A stretch of 64,000 nt of DNA from Bacteroidota bacterium (GCA_016717725.1 JADKFA010000019.1:1-64000), one strand, 5' to 3'. Positions 8,872 through 18,788 are shown, counted from the stretch's first letter. Notes: generated by a model not told the origin, from the sequence alone. Numbers and translations: made by a program.

Positions 8872-9483
8872 TTAATGATTGTCTATTCCATAAATAATAA
8901 GGCCAGTTAAACCCACACCTAAACTAATATATCCCCACTTTAAGCTTTGTTGAATCTTTGTGTTCCTTGCCGATTTTTTATACCCAAATTGGAAAGCTTC
9001 GTTGTTCGCAATATTCTGATCGAAATTTTCAGGCAACTTCATTTTTTTAGGATTGAATCGCCCTAAAACAATACTGTATATCATTGGAACAGGAATCGCA
9101 TAAAATGAAAGTAAGCTGGATCCTAAGCCAACCACTGCTGATGAAATACTCGCTCCTCTTGCTTTATAATATTCGCTAGCCACTTGCTCGCCTTGTATGT
9201 ACAATTTCGCTTCCTCAATGGTAAAGTCTAAGGAATCGGCGGGTGTGTAAATAATTTTTTCTTCTTGCCCTTCGGTTTGAATTGAAAACACATCGTAACG
9301 ATCCACCGTTCTCATTTTCTTTCGTTTGTCATTAATTTTTTTAAAAGACACAAACTCATCTCCTAATTGATAAGTTTCAATGGGAATGTATTTACCGTTT
9401 AAAAGCAAAATCCGTTGTTGTGCTTGTATGTTTTTTGGGAAAAAGTAAAGAAGTAATAGGAGCAGAAGGGTCAGTTTGTTCAT
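8872..9483 (-). CDS. Exported protein with C-terminal membrane segments, unknown function
   Basis: A 203-residue protein if started at 9483. That start gives a clean signal peptide (MNKLTLLLLLLLYFFPKNIQA) and lies 6 nt after a TAnnTTTG promoter. The open frame continues upstream to 9738, but that extension overlaps gcvP and has no signal-peptide character, so I reject it. The mature part begins with a small beta-rich domain (RILLLNGKYIPIETYQLGDEFVSFKKI, then DRYDVFSIQTEGQEEKIIYTP), followed by two hydrophobic segments (about 125-150 and 180-200). Similar repeat-like beta modules occur in many Bacteroidota proteins without a known role. Confidence 0.65.
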   Translation of the reverse strand: MNKLTLLLLLLLYFFPKNIQAQQRILLLNGKYIPIETYQLGDEFVSFKKINDKRKKMRTVDRYDVFSIQTEGQEEKIIYTPADSLDFTIEEAKLYIQGEQVASEYYKARGASISSAVVGLGSSLLSFYAIPVPMIYSIVLGRFNPKKMKLPENFDQNIANNEAFQFGYKKSARNTKIQQSLKWGYISLGVGLTGLIIYGIDNH

Positions 9484-9489
9484 AGAGTT

Positions 9490-9497
9490 CAAAGCTA
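9490..9497 (-). promoter_or_regulatory. -7 promoter element that fixes the start at 9483
   Basis: TAGCTTTG on the minus strand ends 6 nt before the ATG at 9483. It lies inside the longer alternative frame and so argues for the shorter protein. Confidence 0.6.
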
Positions 9498-9704
9498 TGA
9501 AATTGGGAGTAGTTATTCCCAACATTTCTCTATTTATGGAAAATCGATTATATCTTTTTCGATTTATTGTTCTATTCTGTCTTGTTGTAATTGATGCGTA
9601 TTCTATTTTAAAAATGATATAAATCAACAGTATATAAATATAAAATGCTGATAAATAGAGAGATGATATATATACCCAGCCGTGTACCAATCCACTCAGT
9701 TTCT

Positions 9705-9712
9705 TAACTTTG
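9705..9712 (+). promoter_or_regulatory. -7 promoter element for gcvP
   Basis: TAACTTTG matches TAnnTTTG, 19 nt before the gcvP ATG at 9732. No clear TTTG was seen at the -33 position. Confidence 0.6.
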
Positions 9713-9731
9713 TGTTCAAGAAAATAAGCAT

Positions 9732-12617
9732 ATGTCACAATATAAATTTACCGATCGCCACATCGGTCCAGATAATCAGGAAACGAAGGATATGTTGAAA
9801 AAGGTAGGGGTTGCTTCTATAGAGGAACTTATCAAGAAGACGATTCCTGCCGATATTCGGTTAAAGAATGAATTAAATCTACCTGAAGCTTCCGATGAGT
9901 CGAGTTATCTACGTGACCTACGAACCATGGCTGCCAAGAATAAAATTTTTAGAACGTATATTGGTTTAGGTTACCACAATACGATTATTCCCGGAGTAAT
10001 TCAACGCACCATTTTTGAAAATCCAGGTTGGTATACGGCTTATACACCTTATCAAGCGGAAATTGCTCAAGGTCGATTGGAAGCGTTGTTGAATTTCCAA
10101 ACCATGGTTTGTGATTTAACAGGAATGGAGTTGGCGAATGCTTCTTTGTTGGATGAGTCGACGGCTGCTGCTGAAGGAATGACGATGTTGTTTGCAACAC
10201 GTTCTAAAGAGCAAGAGAAAATGAATTGTGCTAAATTTTTTGTAAGTGAAGATACGTTCCCTCAAACGATAGATGTTCTTAAAACAAGAGCAACTCCACT
10301 GGGAATTGAATTGGTTTTTGGAAAAACTTCAGACTTTACTTTTGGTAATGATTTTTACGGTGCGATGTTGCAATACCCTGGAAAGGAAGGAAATGTTACT
10401 GACCATTCCGACTTCACTGAAAAATGTAAAGCGAATAATATTCGTGTTGTTGTTGCTGCTGATATTATGTCGCTCGTACTTTTAACTCCTCCAGGAGAGT
10501 GGGGTGCTGATGTGGTAGTAGGTTCTACTCAACGTTTTGGTGTGCCGATGGGTTTTGGCGGACCACATGCTGCGTATTTTGCAACGAAGGAATTGTACAA
10601 ACGTGATATTCCCGGACGAATCATCGGTTTAAGTATCGATGCTGCCGGAAAGCCTGCTTTACGTATGGCATTACAAACGCGCGAACAACATATTAAACGC
10701 GATAAAGCAACATCCAATATTTGTACTGCGCAAGTTTTGTTAGCGGTAATGGCATCCATGTATGCGGTGTACCATGGTCCTCGTGGATTAAAAGCAATTG
10801 CTCAAACTATCCATCTTCGTGCTGCTGCTTTAGCGGCTGGTGTGAAGAAGCAAGGATATACTGTTGTTCACGATCAGTTTTTTGATACAGTTGCGATTGA
10901 TGCCGGCGATAAAATGCAAGCGATTCAAAAGTTAGCGGAAGATGCAAATATGAATTTCCGCTGTGAAACTTCGGGACGCATCATCATTAATTTTGATGAG
11001 ACTACCTTGCATGATGACGTTACGGAAATCATTTATATTTTCGCAAAGGCTGCTGGATTCGATTATAAAAGAAATGGGGCCGATCCTACTTTGAAGCCAA
11101 TCATCAGTGATGATTTAACTTTAGCTCGTAAAACGCCTTACTTAACCAATATCGTTTTTAATAAGTACCGCAGCGAAACGGATATGATGCGTTATATCCG
11201 TTTGTTGGAAAGCAAGGATCTCTCTTTGAATTATTCGATGATTGCTTTAGGTTCATGTACGATGAAGCTAAATGCGACCAGTGAAATGATGCCATTGAGT
11301 TGGCCGCTGTGGAATAGCATTCATCCATTCGCACCCGCAAACCAACGCGAAGGATATACACAAATGCTAACGGAGTTGGAAAGTTATTTATGTGAGATCA
11401 CTGGTTTTGCTGCCGTATCTCTTCAACCCAATTCTGGAGCGCAAGGTGAGTATGCAGGATTGATGGCTATTCGCAATTATTTAATCGCCAACGGTCAAGG
11501 ACATCGTAATATCGTTTTAATTCCTTCTAGTGCACACGGTACAAATCCAGCAACCGCAGTCATGGCAGGTTGGAAAATTGTTGTTGTAAAATGCGATGCC
11601 AATGGAAATATTGATTTGAACGATATGCGCGAGAAAGCTGTGTTGCATAAAGATCATTTAGCAGCTGCTATGGTTACGTATCCAAGTACGCACGGTGTGT
11701 ATGAAGAAGGTATTCGTGAGTTAACGAAAATCATTCACGACAACGGTGGACAAGTGTACATGGATGGCGCGAACATGAATGCTCAAGTGGGATTAACAAG
11801 TCCGGGTATGATTGGCGCCGATGTATGTCACTTGAATTTACATAAAACATTTGCTATTCCGCACGGTGGTGGTGGACCTGGCATGGGACCTATCGGAGTT
11901 GCTGCTCACTTAGCACCGCATCTTTCCAATCATTCTGTGGTAAATGTTAATGATGTTCGTCAAGGCACTGCCGTTAGTGCGGCTCCTTGGGGATCGGCAT
12001 TAATTTTATTAATCAGCTATGGTTATATCCGTATGTTGGGAAGAGATGGTGTTCGAATGGCTACTGAGTATGCAATTTTCAATGCGAACTACATGAAAGC
12101 AAGATTGGAAGAGCATTACCCTATTTTATACAAAGGAAAAAATGGATTTGTTGCGCATGAAATGATTTTGGATTGCAGAACATTTAAACAAACTGCGGGA
12201 ATTGAAGTAACCGATATTGCAAAACGATTAATCGATTATGGATTCCATGCACCAACGGTTGCATTCCCTGTGGCAGGAACCTTAATGGTTGAACCTACCG
12301 AAAGCGAATCAAAAGATGAGTTAGATCGTTTCTGCGATGCCATGATTGCCATCCGTGAAGAAATTCGCGCTATAGAAGATGGACGCGCCGACAGAGTCAA
12401 TAACGTATTGGTGAATGCACCGCATACTGCCGAAGAAGTTACTGCTGATGAATGGTTGCATCCTTATAGCCGCACCGAAGCTGCATGGCCAGCATCGTGG
12501 GTAAAAGGAAATAAGTTTTGGTCTTCTGTGAAGCGTGTCGACAATGCTTACGGTGACCGCAATCTTGTTTGCTCCTGCCCCGACATCAGCACCTACGAAA
12601 CCGAGGAAGTAAGCTAG
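9732..12617 (+). CDS. gcvP: Glycine dehydrogenase (decarboxylating), P-protein
   Basis: A 961-residue PLP enzyme of full, fused length (N- and C-terminal halves in one chain). It decarboxylates glycine and passes the aminomethyl group to lipoylated GcvH in the glycine cleavage system. The N-terminus [17 protein letters not shown] is characteristic. The N-half shows [20 protein letters not shown] and the C-half [31 protein letters not shown] and the PLP-lysine region [22 protein letters not shown]. gcvH and gcvT are not in the window. G/C content at third positions is somewhat higher than in the neighbours, as expected for a well-expressed gene. Confidence 0.98.
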   Translation: MSQYKFTDRHIGPDNQETKDMLKKVGVASIEELIKKTIPADIRLKNELNLPEASDESSYLRDLRTMAAKNKIFRTYIGLGYHNTIIPGVIQRTIFENPGWYTAYTPYQAEIAQGRLEALLNFQTMVCDLTGMELANASLLDESTAAAEGMTMLFATRSKEQEKMNCAKFFVSEDTFPQTIDVLKTRATPLGIELVFGKTSDFTFGNDFYGAMLQYPGKEGNVTDHSDFTEKCKANNIRVVVAADIMSLVLLTPPGEWGADVVVGSTQRFGVPMGFGGPHAAYFATKELYKRDIPGRIIGLSIDAAGKPALRMALQTREQHIKRDKATSNICTAQVLLAVMASMYAVYHGPRGLKAIAQTIHLRAAALAAGVKKQGYTVVHDQFFDTVAIDAGDKMQAIQKLAEDANMNFRCETSGRIIINFDETTLHDDVTEIIYIFAKAAGFDYKRNGADPTLKPIISDDLTLARKTPYLTNIVFNKYRSETDMMRYIRLLESKDLSLNYSMIALGSCTMKLNATSEMMPLSWPLWNSIHPFAPANQREGYTQMLTELESYLCEITGFAAVSLQPNSGAQGEYAGLMAIRNYLIANGQGHRNIVLIPSSAHGTNPATAVMAGWKIVVVKCDANGNIDLNDMREKAVLHKDHLAAAMVTYPSTHGVYEEGIRELTKIIHDNGGQVYMDGANMNAQVGLTSPGMIGADVCHLNLHKTFAIPHGGGGPGMGPIGVAAHLAPHLSNHSVVNVNDVRQGTAVSAAPWGSALILLISYGYIRMLGRDGVRMATEYAIFNANYMKARLEEHYPILYKGKNGFVAHEMILDCRTFKQTAGIEVTDIAKRLIDYGFHAPTVAFPVAGTLMVEPTESESKDELDRFCDAMIAIREEIRAIEDGRADRVNNVLVNAPHTAEEVTADEWLHPYSRTEAAWPASWVKGNKFWSSVKRVDNAYGDRNLVCSCPDISTYETEEVS

Positions 12618-12680
12618 TTGTATTCCCTAAATTACTTTAGGGTTGATTGTTTCATCTTTTAGCAAAACCTTTATGTCAAA

Positions 12681-14219
12681 ATGAAAAGGATATATTATTT
12701 TTTATGTTTTGCATTTGTGTTTACTTTAATCGGTAATGGGACTTCTGTGTATGGGCAGTTTACCAATAATTTCTGGGTGTTTGGAGATAGTACAGGCATA
12801 AATTGGAATACTCCAACAACCCCATCATTTTTTGTATCAAATGTAAAAGCACGAGGGTCGAGTGCCACAATATCTAACTCAAATCAATTGTTGGTATACA
12901 GTGCATTGTATAACAACGTTATTCCAAATAATGGCTATTTATGGAATAAGTATAATAGTCCAATTTCAAATGGCGATCATATTAATTTTGGAGGGTGGTA
13001 TCACGATCACTTATTTATTCCCAATTCGATAAATGATTCACTTATATATTTTTTTAGTCAAAATGTTACATCTTCGGGTCCTTTTGGATTATTTTATTCG
13101 ACTATCAATTTCAAAGCCAATAATGATTCTGGAATTGTCATTCAAAAGAATGTACAGTTAAATAATTTTCCTGTCTTTGATGCTTTGATGGCTGTACGAC
13201 ATGGCAATGGACGAGACTGGTGGTTAATTTTTCAACGTTGGTATGCCCCAAACGCACTAACACCAACAAATGATTTTTATATTTATTTGATATCACCTTT
13301 AGGGATTAGTAATCCAGTTTTGCAAAATATTGGAGCAACTCATACTACTGGAGGCGGACAATTATGTTTTAATTTTGATGGCAACCAGTTTGCTAATGTT
13401 TCATGGAGAGGCCTTATAGAGTTGTACAACTTTGACCGTTGCACCGGAAATATAACTTCTACAATACCCATAGAACAGGAAGCTACATCATTTCCTTTTC
13501 CATATTATAATTCGTGTGCATACTCACCCGATGGAACTAAATTATATGTTCTAGAGTATTCACAAACCAGCGCTCCGTCATATCTATTTCAATTCGATTT
13601 AAATGCTTCCAATATATTTTCAAGTAAAACAGTCATTGATTCTTTTACTAACCCTGATATTGGTATTGGCACTCTCAAATTAGCACCCGACAATAAAATT
13701 TACTTAGCCGCTGCGGATGAAAATTTCTTTGTGACCTATCCGGATACAATGTTCACCACCATTAACTCTAACCTAAGCGTCATCAACCAACCCGATTCTC
13801 TCGGTCTCGCCTGCGATTTTCAACCGTTTAGTTTTTACTTAGGTGGCGCAAGAACTTATTATGGTTTACCCAACAATCCCGATTACGAGTTGGGCGCATG
13901 GGCAGGGAGTCCGTGTGATACACTAACGGTGAGCCTCTCCCCCAACCCCTCTCCAGAGGAGAGGGGAGTTATTATGCAAGCATGGTTTAATCCTGAGTGG
14001 AATATGATTCATGTGAATGCGTCGAAGTTGAAAGGGAAGAGCGGGGTGTTGAGGTTGTTTGATGTGGAGGGGAGAGTGGTTTATGAGAGGGAAGTGGATG
14101 TGATGAGTGGTGGGTATTTTACTGGGGAAATAAATATGAATGGTGTGGCTAGTGGGGTTTATATAGTTTCGATCGTGACAGAGAAAGATAAAGTTCAAAG
14201 TAAAGTAATGAAATACTAG
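12681..14219 (+). CDS. Secreted T9SS type A sorting-domain protein with WD40/NHL-like repeats
   Basis: A 512-residue exported protein with a signal peptide ending near YGQ. The body looks like a beta-propeller of the kind found in Bacteroidota proteins that display event data: GGGQLCFNFDGNQFANV, CAYSPDGTKLYVLEYS and GTLKLAPDNKIYLAAAD are consecutive blades. The C-terminal ~75 residues form a T9SS type A sorting domain (LRLFDVEGRVVYE...GVASGVYIVSIVTE...KVMKY). Between propeller and sorting domain, residues around 415-428 (SLSPNPSPEERGV) are encoded by an inserted palindromic repeat. No enzymatic motif is visible; the role is unknown. Confidence 0.8.
   Translation: MKRIYYFLCFAFVFTLIGNGTSVYGQFTNNFWVFGDSTGINWNTPTTPSFFVSNVKARGSSATISNSNQLLVYSALYNNVIPNNGYLWNKYNSPISNGDHINFGGWYHDHLFIPNSINDSLIYFFSQNVTSSGPFGLFYSTINFKANNDSGIVIQKNVQLNNFPVFDALMAVRHGNGRDWWLIFQRWYAPNALTPTNDFYIYLISPLGISNPVLQNIGATHTTGGGQLCFNFDGNQFANVSWRGLIELYNFDRCTGNITSTIPIEQEATSFPFPYYNSCAYSPDGTKLYVLEYSQTSAPSYLFQFDLNASNIFSSKTVIDSFTNPDIGIGTLKLAPDNKIYLAAADENFFVTYPDTMFTTINSNLSVINQPDSLGLACDFQPFSFYLGGARTYYGLPNNPDYELGAWAGSPCDTLTVSLSPNPSPEERGVIMQAWFNPEWNMIHVNASKLKGKSGVLRLFDVEGRVVYEREVDVMSGGYFTGEINMNGVASGVYIVSIVTEKDKVQSKVMKY
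13935..13968. repeat. Palindromic interspersed repeat inside a coding sequence
   Basis: The segment starts CTCTCCCCCAACCCC and ends GAGGAGAGGGGAG; the two arms are complementary over CTCCCC/CCTCTCC-type stretches and can form a hairpin. It reads through in frame as SLSPNPSPEERGV, a peptide I know from interspersed GC-rich repeats of many Bacteroidota. Its base composition differs sharply from the flanks. Confidence 0.7.
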
Positions 14220-14478
14220 AAGGTTACGAATTACGAATCGATACGAATGTACGAATTACGAATACACGAAAACGCAAATACCCGAATTTGAAACTTAAAG
14301 CATTAAGGAAATAAGATTGATCATAAAAAATCATAATCATCATAATAAATCTGCGGCCCATCTAGTATAATTAATGCGGCAAAACATTATCGAAGAATAA
14401 CTAAATTTGAAACGAAGCATTGATTAATCTAAAATCTATCATCTAAAATCTAACATCTAAAATCTAACATCCAAAAAA
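14220..14478. repeat. Intergenic low-complexity repeats
   Basis: No gene. 14225-14285 holds repeats of ACGAATTACGAAT/CGATACGAATGTACG type, the complement of those at 17880-17970. 14338-14357 shares TCATAATAAATCTGCGGC with 15503-15522. 14427-14472 is a run of ATCTAAAATCTAACATC units directly before the metallopeptidase start. Confidence 0.65.
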
Positions 14479-15315
14479 ATGAAATGGCTCGGTAGAGAAC
14501 GAAGTGGAAATGTAGACGATCGTCGCGGAATGTCGCGGCCGGCGGCTGGACTTGGTATTGGCGGAATTATTGTCGTTGTAATTTATATGTTTTTGGGAGG
14601 AGATTCGGCGGAGTTGGCGAATATACTGCAACAACAACAAACAAGCAATGCACCAAATACAGCCATTGATCCCAACGATGAAGATGCCGTTTTTGTATCG
14701 GTTGTATTGAAAGATACCGAAGATGTTTGGGAGAAAATTTTTCGCGAGCAGTTTGGAAAGGAATATCGTAAACCTACCTTAGTGTTGTTTGACGGTGCAG
14801 TGGAATCGGCTTGCGGATTTCAACAATCAGCAACGGGACCTTTCTATTGCCCTACCGATGAAAAATTATACATCGATCTTTCTTTTTATCGATTGTTGAA
14901 AGAGCGCTTCAATGCACCCGGCGATTTTGCCATGGCGTATGTGGTAGCGCATGAAGTAGGACATCATGTGCAACATTTATTAGGTACATCGGATCAAGTC
15001 CATCAACAACGACAACAGCTCAGCGAAAAAGATGGAAACAAACTTTCGGTAATGCTCGAATTGCAAGCTGATTTTTATGCAGGTCTATGGGCGCACCACG
15101 CCGATGCGATGAAAGGAATATTAGAACCAGGAGATATAGAAGAAGCCCTCACCGCTGCGAGCGCCATTGGCGATGATAAACTGCAACAACAAAGTGGAGG
15201 CAGTGTAGTGCCCGATGCCTTTACACATGGTACTTCCGAGCAACGCATGTATTGGTTCAATAAAGGCTACACCACAGGATCCCTCGAGCAAGGTGATACT
15301 TTTAGAGAGTTGTAA
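14479..15315 (+). CDS. Neutral zinc metallopeptidase, YpfJ family
   Basis: A 278-residue membrane-anchored metallopeptidase. The N-terminus KWLGRERSGNVDDRRGM and the following glycine-rich hydrophobic segment (IGGIIVVVIYMFLGG) are the family hallmark. The catalytic zinc motif is VVAHEVGHHVQHLLG, followed by the third-ligand region LELQADFYAGLWAHH. The C-terminal block SEQRMYWFNKGYTTGSLEQGDTF also matches the family. The expected location is periplasmic with an N-terminal anchor. The substrate is unknown. It is a single gene between repeat-rich spacers. Confidence 0.9.
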   Translation: MKWLGRERSGNVDDRRGMSRPAAGLGIGGIIVVVIYMFLGGDSAELANILQQQQTSNAPNTAIDPNDEDAVFVSVVLKDTEDVWEKIFREQFGKEYRKPTLVLFDGAVESACGFQQSATGPFYCPTDEKLYIDLSFYRLLKERFNAPGDFAMAYVVAHEVGHHVQHLLGTSDQVHQQRQQLSEKDGNKLSVMLELQADFYAGLWAHHADAMKGILEPGDIEEALTAASAIGDDKLQQQSGGSVVPDAFTHGTSEQRMYWFNKGYTTGSLEQGDTFREL

Positions 15316-15659
15316 ATTATTTTATTTATTAAAGAATTGACTTAACGGTAGAATATTTAATCCAAACAGTGATGCATATCCGGCCTAAAGTTAATCCGCG
15401 AAAATCCTATTTATCCGCATCATCCGCGCCTGCCTGCCGGCAGGCAGGTTCAATGTTATGAATATTATAAACAAAAAATAATCATAAAAAAAATCATAAT
15501 AGATCATAATAAATCTGCGGCTAGAAAACATAGTTGCTCCAATAAATTATATAGCATCGAAATTTTCTAGAATCAAGCATCGAGCATCGAGCATCTACAA
15601 TTTAATTTCGAAGCGAAAAGTAATTTTTTCCAAGAAATTAAATCAAAGCAAAATCAAAA
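15316..15659. repeat. Non-coding spacer with palindrome and interspersed repeats
   Basis: No gene seen. It holds the 20-bp palindrome CCTGCCTGCCGGCAGGCAGG at 15429-15448, an ATCCGCGAAAATCC...ATCCGCATCATCCGC stretch just before it, and the TCATAATAAATCTGCGGC repeat at 15503-15522 that also occurs at 14338-14357. Confidence 0.7.
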
Positions 15660-16145
15660 ATGGAAAAATATAAAATCCCCGGCCAAACACGCATCGGTCA
15701 CGTGCACCTAAAAGTTTCGGATCTTCAAAAGTCCCTCGATTTCTATTGCGGATTATTGGGTTTTGAAATTACTACACTCTATGGAGAACAAGCTGCGTTT
15801 ATTTCAGCTGGTGGATACCATCATCACATCGGTCTCAATACTTGGCAAAGCAAGGGCGCAGGTCCAGCCGCTCGAAATGCTGTCGGACTTTTTCACACCG
15901 CCATTTTATATCCAACACGAAAAGATTTAGCCATCATCTTTGATCGACTTCGGCAAGCAAGTTATCCATTAACTGGAGCTGCAGATCATTTAGTTTCCGA
16001 AGCACTCTATCTCGACGATCCCGACGGAAACGGTGTAGAACTGTATTGGGATAAACCCAAAGAACAATGGAAATACAATCCCGATGGCACCATCATCATG
16101 GATACCCTTCGTCTCGATTTGCAGGATTTGCTTAAAGAAATTTAA
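15660..16145 (+). CDS. VOC-fold ring-cleavage dioxygenase/glyoxalase-like protein (CatE-like)
   Basis: A 161-residue vicinal-oxygen-chelate protein. The first beta-alpha-beta-beta-beta module opens with RIGHVHLKVSDLQKSLDFYCGLLGFE, giving the His ligand in GHVHLKV. The second module contains GLFHTAILYPTRKDL and ends with YLDDPDGNGVELYWDKP, giving His and Glu ligands. This His/His/Glu arrangement is that of extradiol dioxygenase/glyoxalase relatives such as CatE. The chain is about half the length of full two-domain CatE, so it is probably dimeric. No aromatic degradation genes are nearby and the substrate is unknown. Confidence 0.82.
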   Translation: MEKYKIPGQTRIGHVHLKVSDLQKSLDFYCGLLGFEITTLYGEQAAFISAGGYHHHIGLNTWQSKGAGPAARNAVGLFHTAILYPTRKDLAIIFDRLRQASYPLTGAADHLVSEALYLDDPDGNGVELYWDKPKEQWKYNPDGTIIMDTLRLDLQDLLKEI

Positions 16146-16500
16146 AATAGTGCTTAGTCCTACTATCGGTACGCACAGCTGCGCTACGACAAATTTTCTC
16201 TAGAAGGCTGCGCTATGCTAAAGTTTCTCGCAAAGGCGCAAAGGCGCAAAGCCCTGCTTTCTGGTAGGCATGCACGAAGCCCGCAAAGGCTACGCGTTGA
16301 TGGAGAAACCTCTAGTGCACTCAAGTGATCTCTTGTTTCTCTAGTGTTAAAAAGAGGATCATTATACAAACGATAATTATTATTTACCGACATCTTCTAG
16401 CAGCCAGCAGCAAGAAGCAAGCAGCCAAAATCTCTACTCTAAAATAATCATCACAAGAAAGATAATCAAAAGAGAAACGTAATTTTGATAAAGAAAAACC
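16146..16500. repeat. Non-coding spacer with AGGCGCAAAGGCG-type repeat
   Basis: No convincing gene. 16200-16250 contains TTTCTCGCAAAGGCGCAAAG, a single diverged copy of the unit that is tandemly repeated at 22.97-23.28 kb. The last 20 bases hold the promoter of the downstream gene. Confidence 0.65.
16480..16487 (+). promoter_or_regulatory. -7 promoter element for the ACP phosphodiesterase
   Basis: TAATTTTG matches TAnnTTTG, 13 nt before the TTG start at 16501. Confidence 0.55.
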
Positions 16501-17085
16501 TTGAATTATTTAGCTCATCTATATCTTTCCGGAAGTAACGATCAAATCAAAATCGGGAACTTCATCGCCGATCACGTAAAAGGATCGGTCATTGAAAACT
16601 ATTCCGGCGATGTACTTGCAGGAATTCATTTCCATCGATTGATCGACGCATTCACCGATCAACATCCAATCGTTTCCATTTCCAACGCTCGCCTCCGCCC
16701 TGATTTTCGGAAATACGCTCCCGTTATCTCCGATGTTTTTTTCGATCATTTTTTAGCTCGCAATTGGAATCAATATCATCATTTGTCGCTCGAAGAATTT
16801 GCACAAAACAGTTATGCATTGATGCGCGCTAACGAACAATTACTTCCCGCCCGAGCTTTGCATATGCTTAATTATATGGAGTCGCAAAACTGGTTGGTAC
16901 ATTATGCATCGATAGAGGGAATTGAAAAAGCGTTAACCGGATTATCCAAAAGAACCCGCTTCATTTCAAACATGGACAAAGCGCACCTCTTCTTACAAGA
17001 GCATTACCACGATTTTGAAAATGATTTCGAACTATTTTTTAAGGATATAAGATTGTATGTTTCCGCTTTGGCTGAAATGAAATGA
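16501..17085 (+). CDS. Acyl carrier protein phosphodiesterase (AcpH family, DUF479)
   Basis: A 194-residue protein beginning MNYLAHLYLSGSNDQIKIGNFIADHVKG, the conserved N-terminus of the AcpH/DUF479 family of HD-like phosphodiesterases. Further motifs include GIHFHRLIDAFTDQHP and DVFFDHFLARNW with metal-binding His/Asp residues. The family removes the 4'-phosphopantetheine arm from ACP. The start codon is TTG; it is chosen because translation begins exactly at the family's conserved first residue and a promoter element lies 13 nt upstream. It appears monocistronic. Confidence 0.87.
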   Translation: MNYLAHLYLSGSNDQIKIGNFIADHVKGSVIENYSGDVLAGIHFHRLIDAFTDQHPIVSISNARLRPDFRKYAPVISDVFFDHFLARNWNQYHHLSLEEFAQNSYALMRANEQLLPARALHMLNYMESQNWLVHYASIEGIEKALTGLSKRTRFISNMDKAHLFLQEHYHDFENDFELFFKDIRLYVSALAEMK

Positions 17086-17112
17086 AATAAAAAAATAATT
17101 CAAAACGTCTTA

Positions 17113-17667
17113 CTAAAAACTTGAAACGCTTTTAATAATCTTAATTACTTTTCGTTCTCCACCATAAATCGCTTCTAAAATATACACGCCTTGATTCCAT
17201 CCGCGCACGTCAATAGAAAGGGAGTTGTAAGCACCGAGAGTAGGACCTGGAAAATAATTTTGTGACATCGGAAAATTTCCTTGAAACTGTGTTCGACCAT
17301 ACGCATTAAAAACATTTATGCTCATATAACCATTCTTATTCATGAAGGCTTTTATGTTGATGGTGTTTTCACTGGCATCAATCACCGTGGGATTTAAATC
17401 AATATCAAAAGCTCCGCAAATACCACTGTAGAATCCACAAAATAAGAATCCATATTTATTCAACGCAGTACAATCGTTCCGATAGGTTTTTCCATCACAA
17501 GCACAAACAGGATTATAATCACCCGTACATGTAAAAAAAATATTTTCCTGCTTTGTTGAATCTTTACAAGGATTACAAAATTGAAATTGTGCCATGGCAT
17601 CCATCCCGAAAAAAAGGAGAAACAGGCAAATCAAACTTAATCTATTATATTTATCCGACTTACTCAT
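17113..17667 (-). CDS. Kazal-domain secreted protein with T9SS sorting domain
   Basis: A 184-residue exported protein. After the signal peptide (cleavage near AMAQ) comes a Kazal-type protease-inhibitor domain at about residues 47-85: CTGDYNPVCACDGKTYRND, then C, C and C with the correct spacing. The C-terminal ~80 residues resemble a T9SS type A sorting domain, ending SIDVRGWNQGVYILEAIYGGERKVIKIIK. A surface-displayed or secreted inhibitor of serine proteases is inferred. The ATG at 17667 is preferred over the upstream TTG because the TAnnTTTG promoter at 17674-17681 ends 6 nt before it. Confidence 0.8.
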   Translation of the reverse strand: MSKSDKYNRLSLICLFLLFFGMDAMAQFQFCNPCKDSTKQENIFFTCTGDYNPVCACDGKTYRNDCTALNKYGFLFCGFYSGICGAFDIDLNPTVIDASENTINIKAFMNKNGYMSINVFNAYGRTQFQGNFPMSQNYFPGPTLGAYNSLSIDVRGWNQGVYILEAIYGGERKVIKIIKSVSSF

Positions 17668-17673
17668 CTCATA

Positions 17674-17681
17674 CAAAGTTA
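17674..17681 (-). promoter_or_regulatory. -7 promoter element for the Kazal-domain gene
   Basis: TAACTTTG on the minus strand ends 6 nt before the ATG at 17667, implying a leaderless message. It overlaps the alternative TTG start, which it therefore disfavours. Confidence 0.65.
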
Positions 17682-17976
17682 ACCCATTTATAGTCTATAC
17701 GAAACGATTTAAGGGTGTTTTTAGTCTGCACCTACGGGAATTCATCCGTTTTATGGGTAAAAATCAAGGTTTTTAATATTTATCACCCCTTAATCCCATC
17801 GATTTCCGCATCACAACAGCTATCGGGATCGCGTATCGGCGAATCAGCGTATTCGTAAGCTTCTTGCTGCAGGCAAGTTCGTATCTGCGTATCTGCGTAT
17901 CAATTCGTAACCCATCGTACATTCGTATCGATTCGTAATTCGTAACCCCAATCGTATCGATTCGTAATTCCTATAT
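17682..17976. repeat. Non-coding spacer with ATTCGTATCGATTCGTAA-type repeats
   Basis: No gene. It carries imperfect direct repeats of CGTATCTGCGTATC and ATTCGTATCGATTCGTAATTC (17865-17970) and a half-copy of the CTATCGGGA palindrome near 17819-17829. The same repeat appears in complement at 14225-14285. Confidence 0.6.
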
Positions 17977-18735
17977 TTACTCTCCAACCAACATCGCCGC
18001 CGCGTACTCCCTATTCAACCTCGCAATATTAGTAACCGAAATTCCCTTCGGACATTCTGCTTCGCATGCTTCCGTGTTGGTACATGCACCGAATCCAGCT
18101 TCATCATGTACTTTCAACATATCAATCACGCGCTTTTTCGCTTCTACACGACCTTGTGGTAACAAAGCATATTGAGAAACTTTTGCAGATAGGAATAACA
18201 TCGCCGAACTATTTTTACAAGCAGCCACACATGCTCCGCAACCAATACAGGCTGCCGAGTTGAATGCTTCATCCGCATTTACTTTTGAAACAGGAATGCT
18301 ATTCGCATCGGGAGTGCTTCCGGTATTTACAGAAACAAATCCACCCGCTTGTTGTATCTTTTCGAAAGCTTGTCGATCAACAATCAAGTCGCGAATAACA
18401 GGAAATGCCGCTGCTCTCCACGGTTCAATGATGATGGTTTCTCCATCCGCAAAACTGCGCATGTGTAATTGACAAGCAGTAACGCCTTTCACTGGTCCAT
18501 GTGCGCGACCGTTGATGTACATGCTGCACATTCCGCAGATGCCCTCGCGGCAATCATGGTCAAAAGCGATCGGATCCGTTCCCGCTTTGGTCAAATCTTC
18601 ATTTACTACATCTAACATCTCCAAAAAAGACATGTCAGGACTTACTCCTTTTGCTGCATAGGTTTCGAAACGTCCGCTTTCTTTTGCGTTTTTTTGTCTC
18701 CAAACTTTTAACGTAAGATTCATATTTCCACTCAT
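17977..18735 (-). CDS. sdhB: Succinate dehydrogenase/fumarate reductase iron-sulfur subunit
   Basis: A 252-residue iron-sulfur protein of complex II, carrying electrons from SdhA to the membrane subunit. The [2Fe-2S] ferredoxin-like domain has [16 protein letters not shown] and a later Cys in VTACQLH. The [4Fe-4S]/[3Fe-4S] domain has [17 protein letters not shown] and [17 protein letters not shown]. Two possible starts exist, 18735 (MSGNMNL) and 18723 (MNL). It is the last gene of sdhCAB, 53 bp after the sdhA stop. The subunit itself looks intact although sdhA is broken. Confidence 0.95.
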   Translation of the reverse strand: MSGNMNLTLKVWRQKNAKESGRFETYAAKGVSPDMSFLEMLDVVNEDLTKAGTDPIAFDHDCREGICGMCSMYINGRAHGPVKGVTACQLHMRSFADGETIIIEPWRAAAFPVIRDLIVDRQAFEKIQQAGGFVSVNTGSTPDANSIPVSKVNADEAFNSAACIGCGACVAACKNSSAMLFLSAKVSQYALLPQGRVEAKKRVIDMLKVHDEAGFGACTNTEACEAECPKGISVTNIARLNREYAAAMLVGE

Positions 18736-18788
18736 AGGATTTTTATTTTTTTCCCGTTATGATGAACAGGAGTAAGGTTCAATTTATT

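Noticed and set aside
9484..9738. Longer N-terminus (85 extra residues) for the 8872-9483 gene
   Set aside because: The extension overlaps gcvP, hides the signal peptide and runs through the exact TAnnTTTG promoter at 9490-9497.
13923..14198. 91-residue frame antisense to the T9SS protein 3' end
   Set aside because: His/Pro-rich shadow of the palindromic repeat and sorting-domain codons; the sense gene is well supported.
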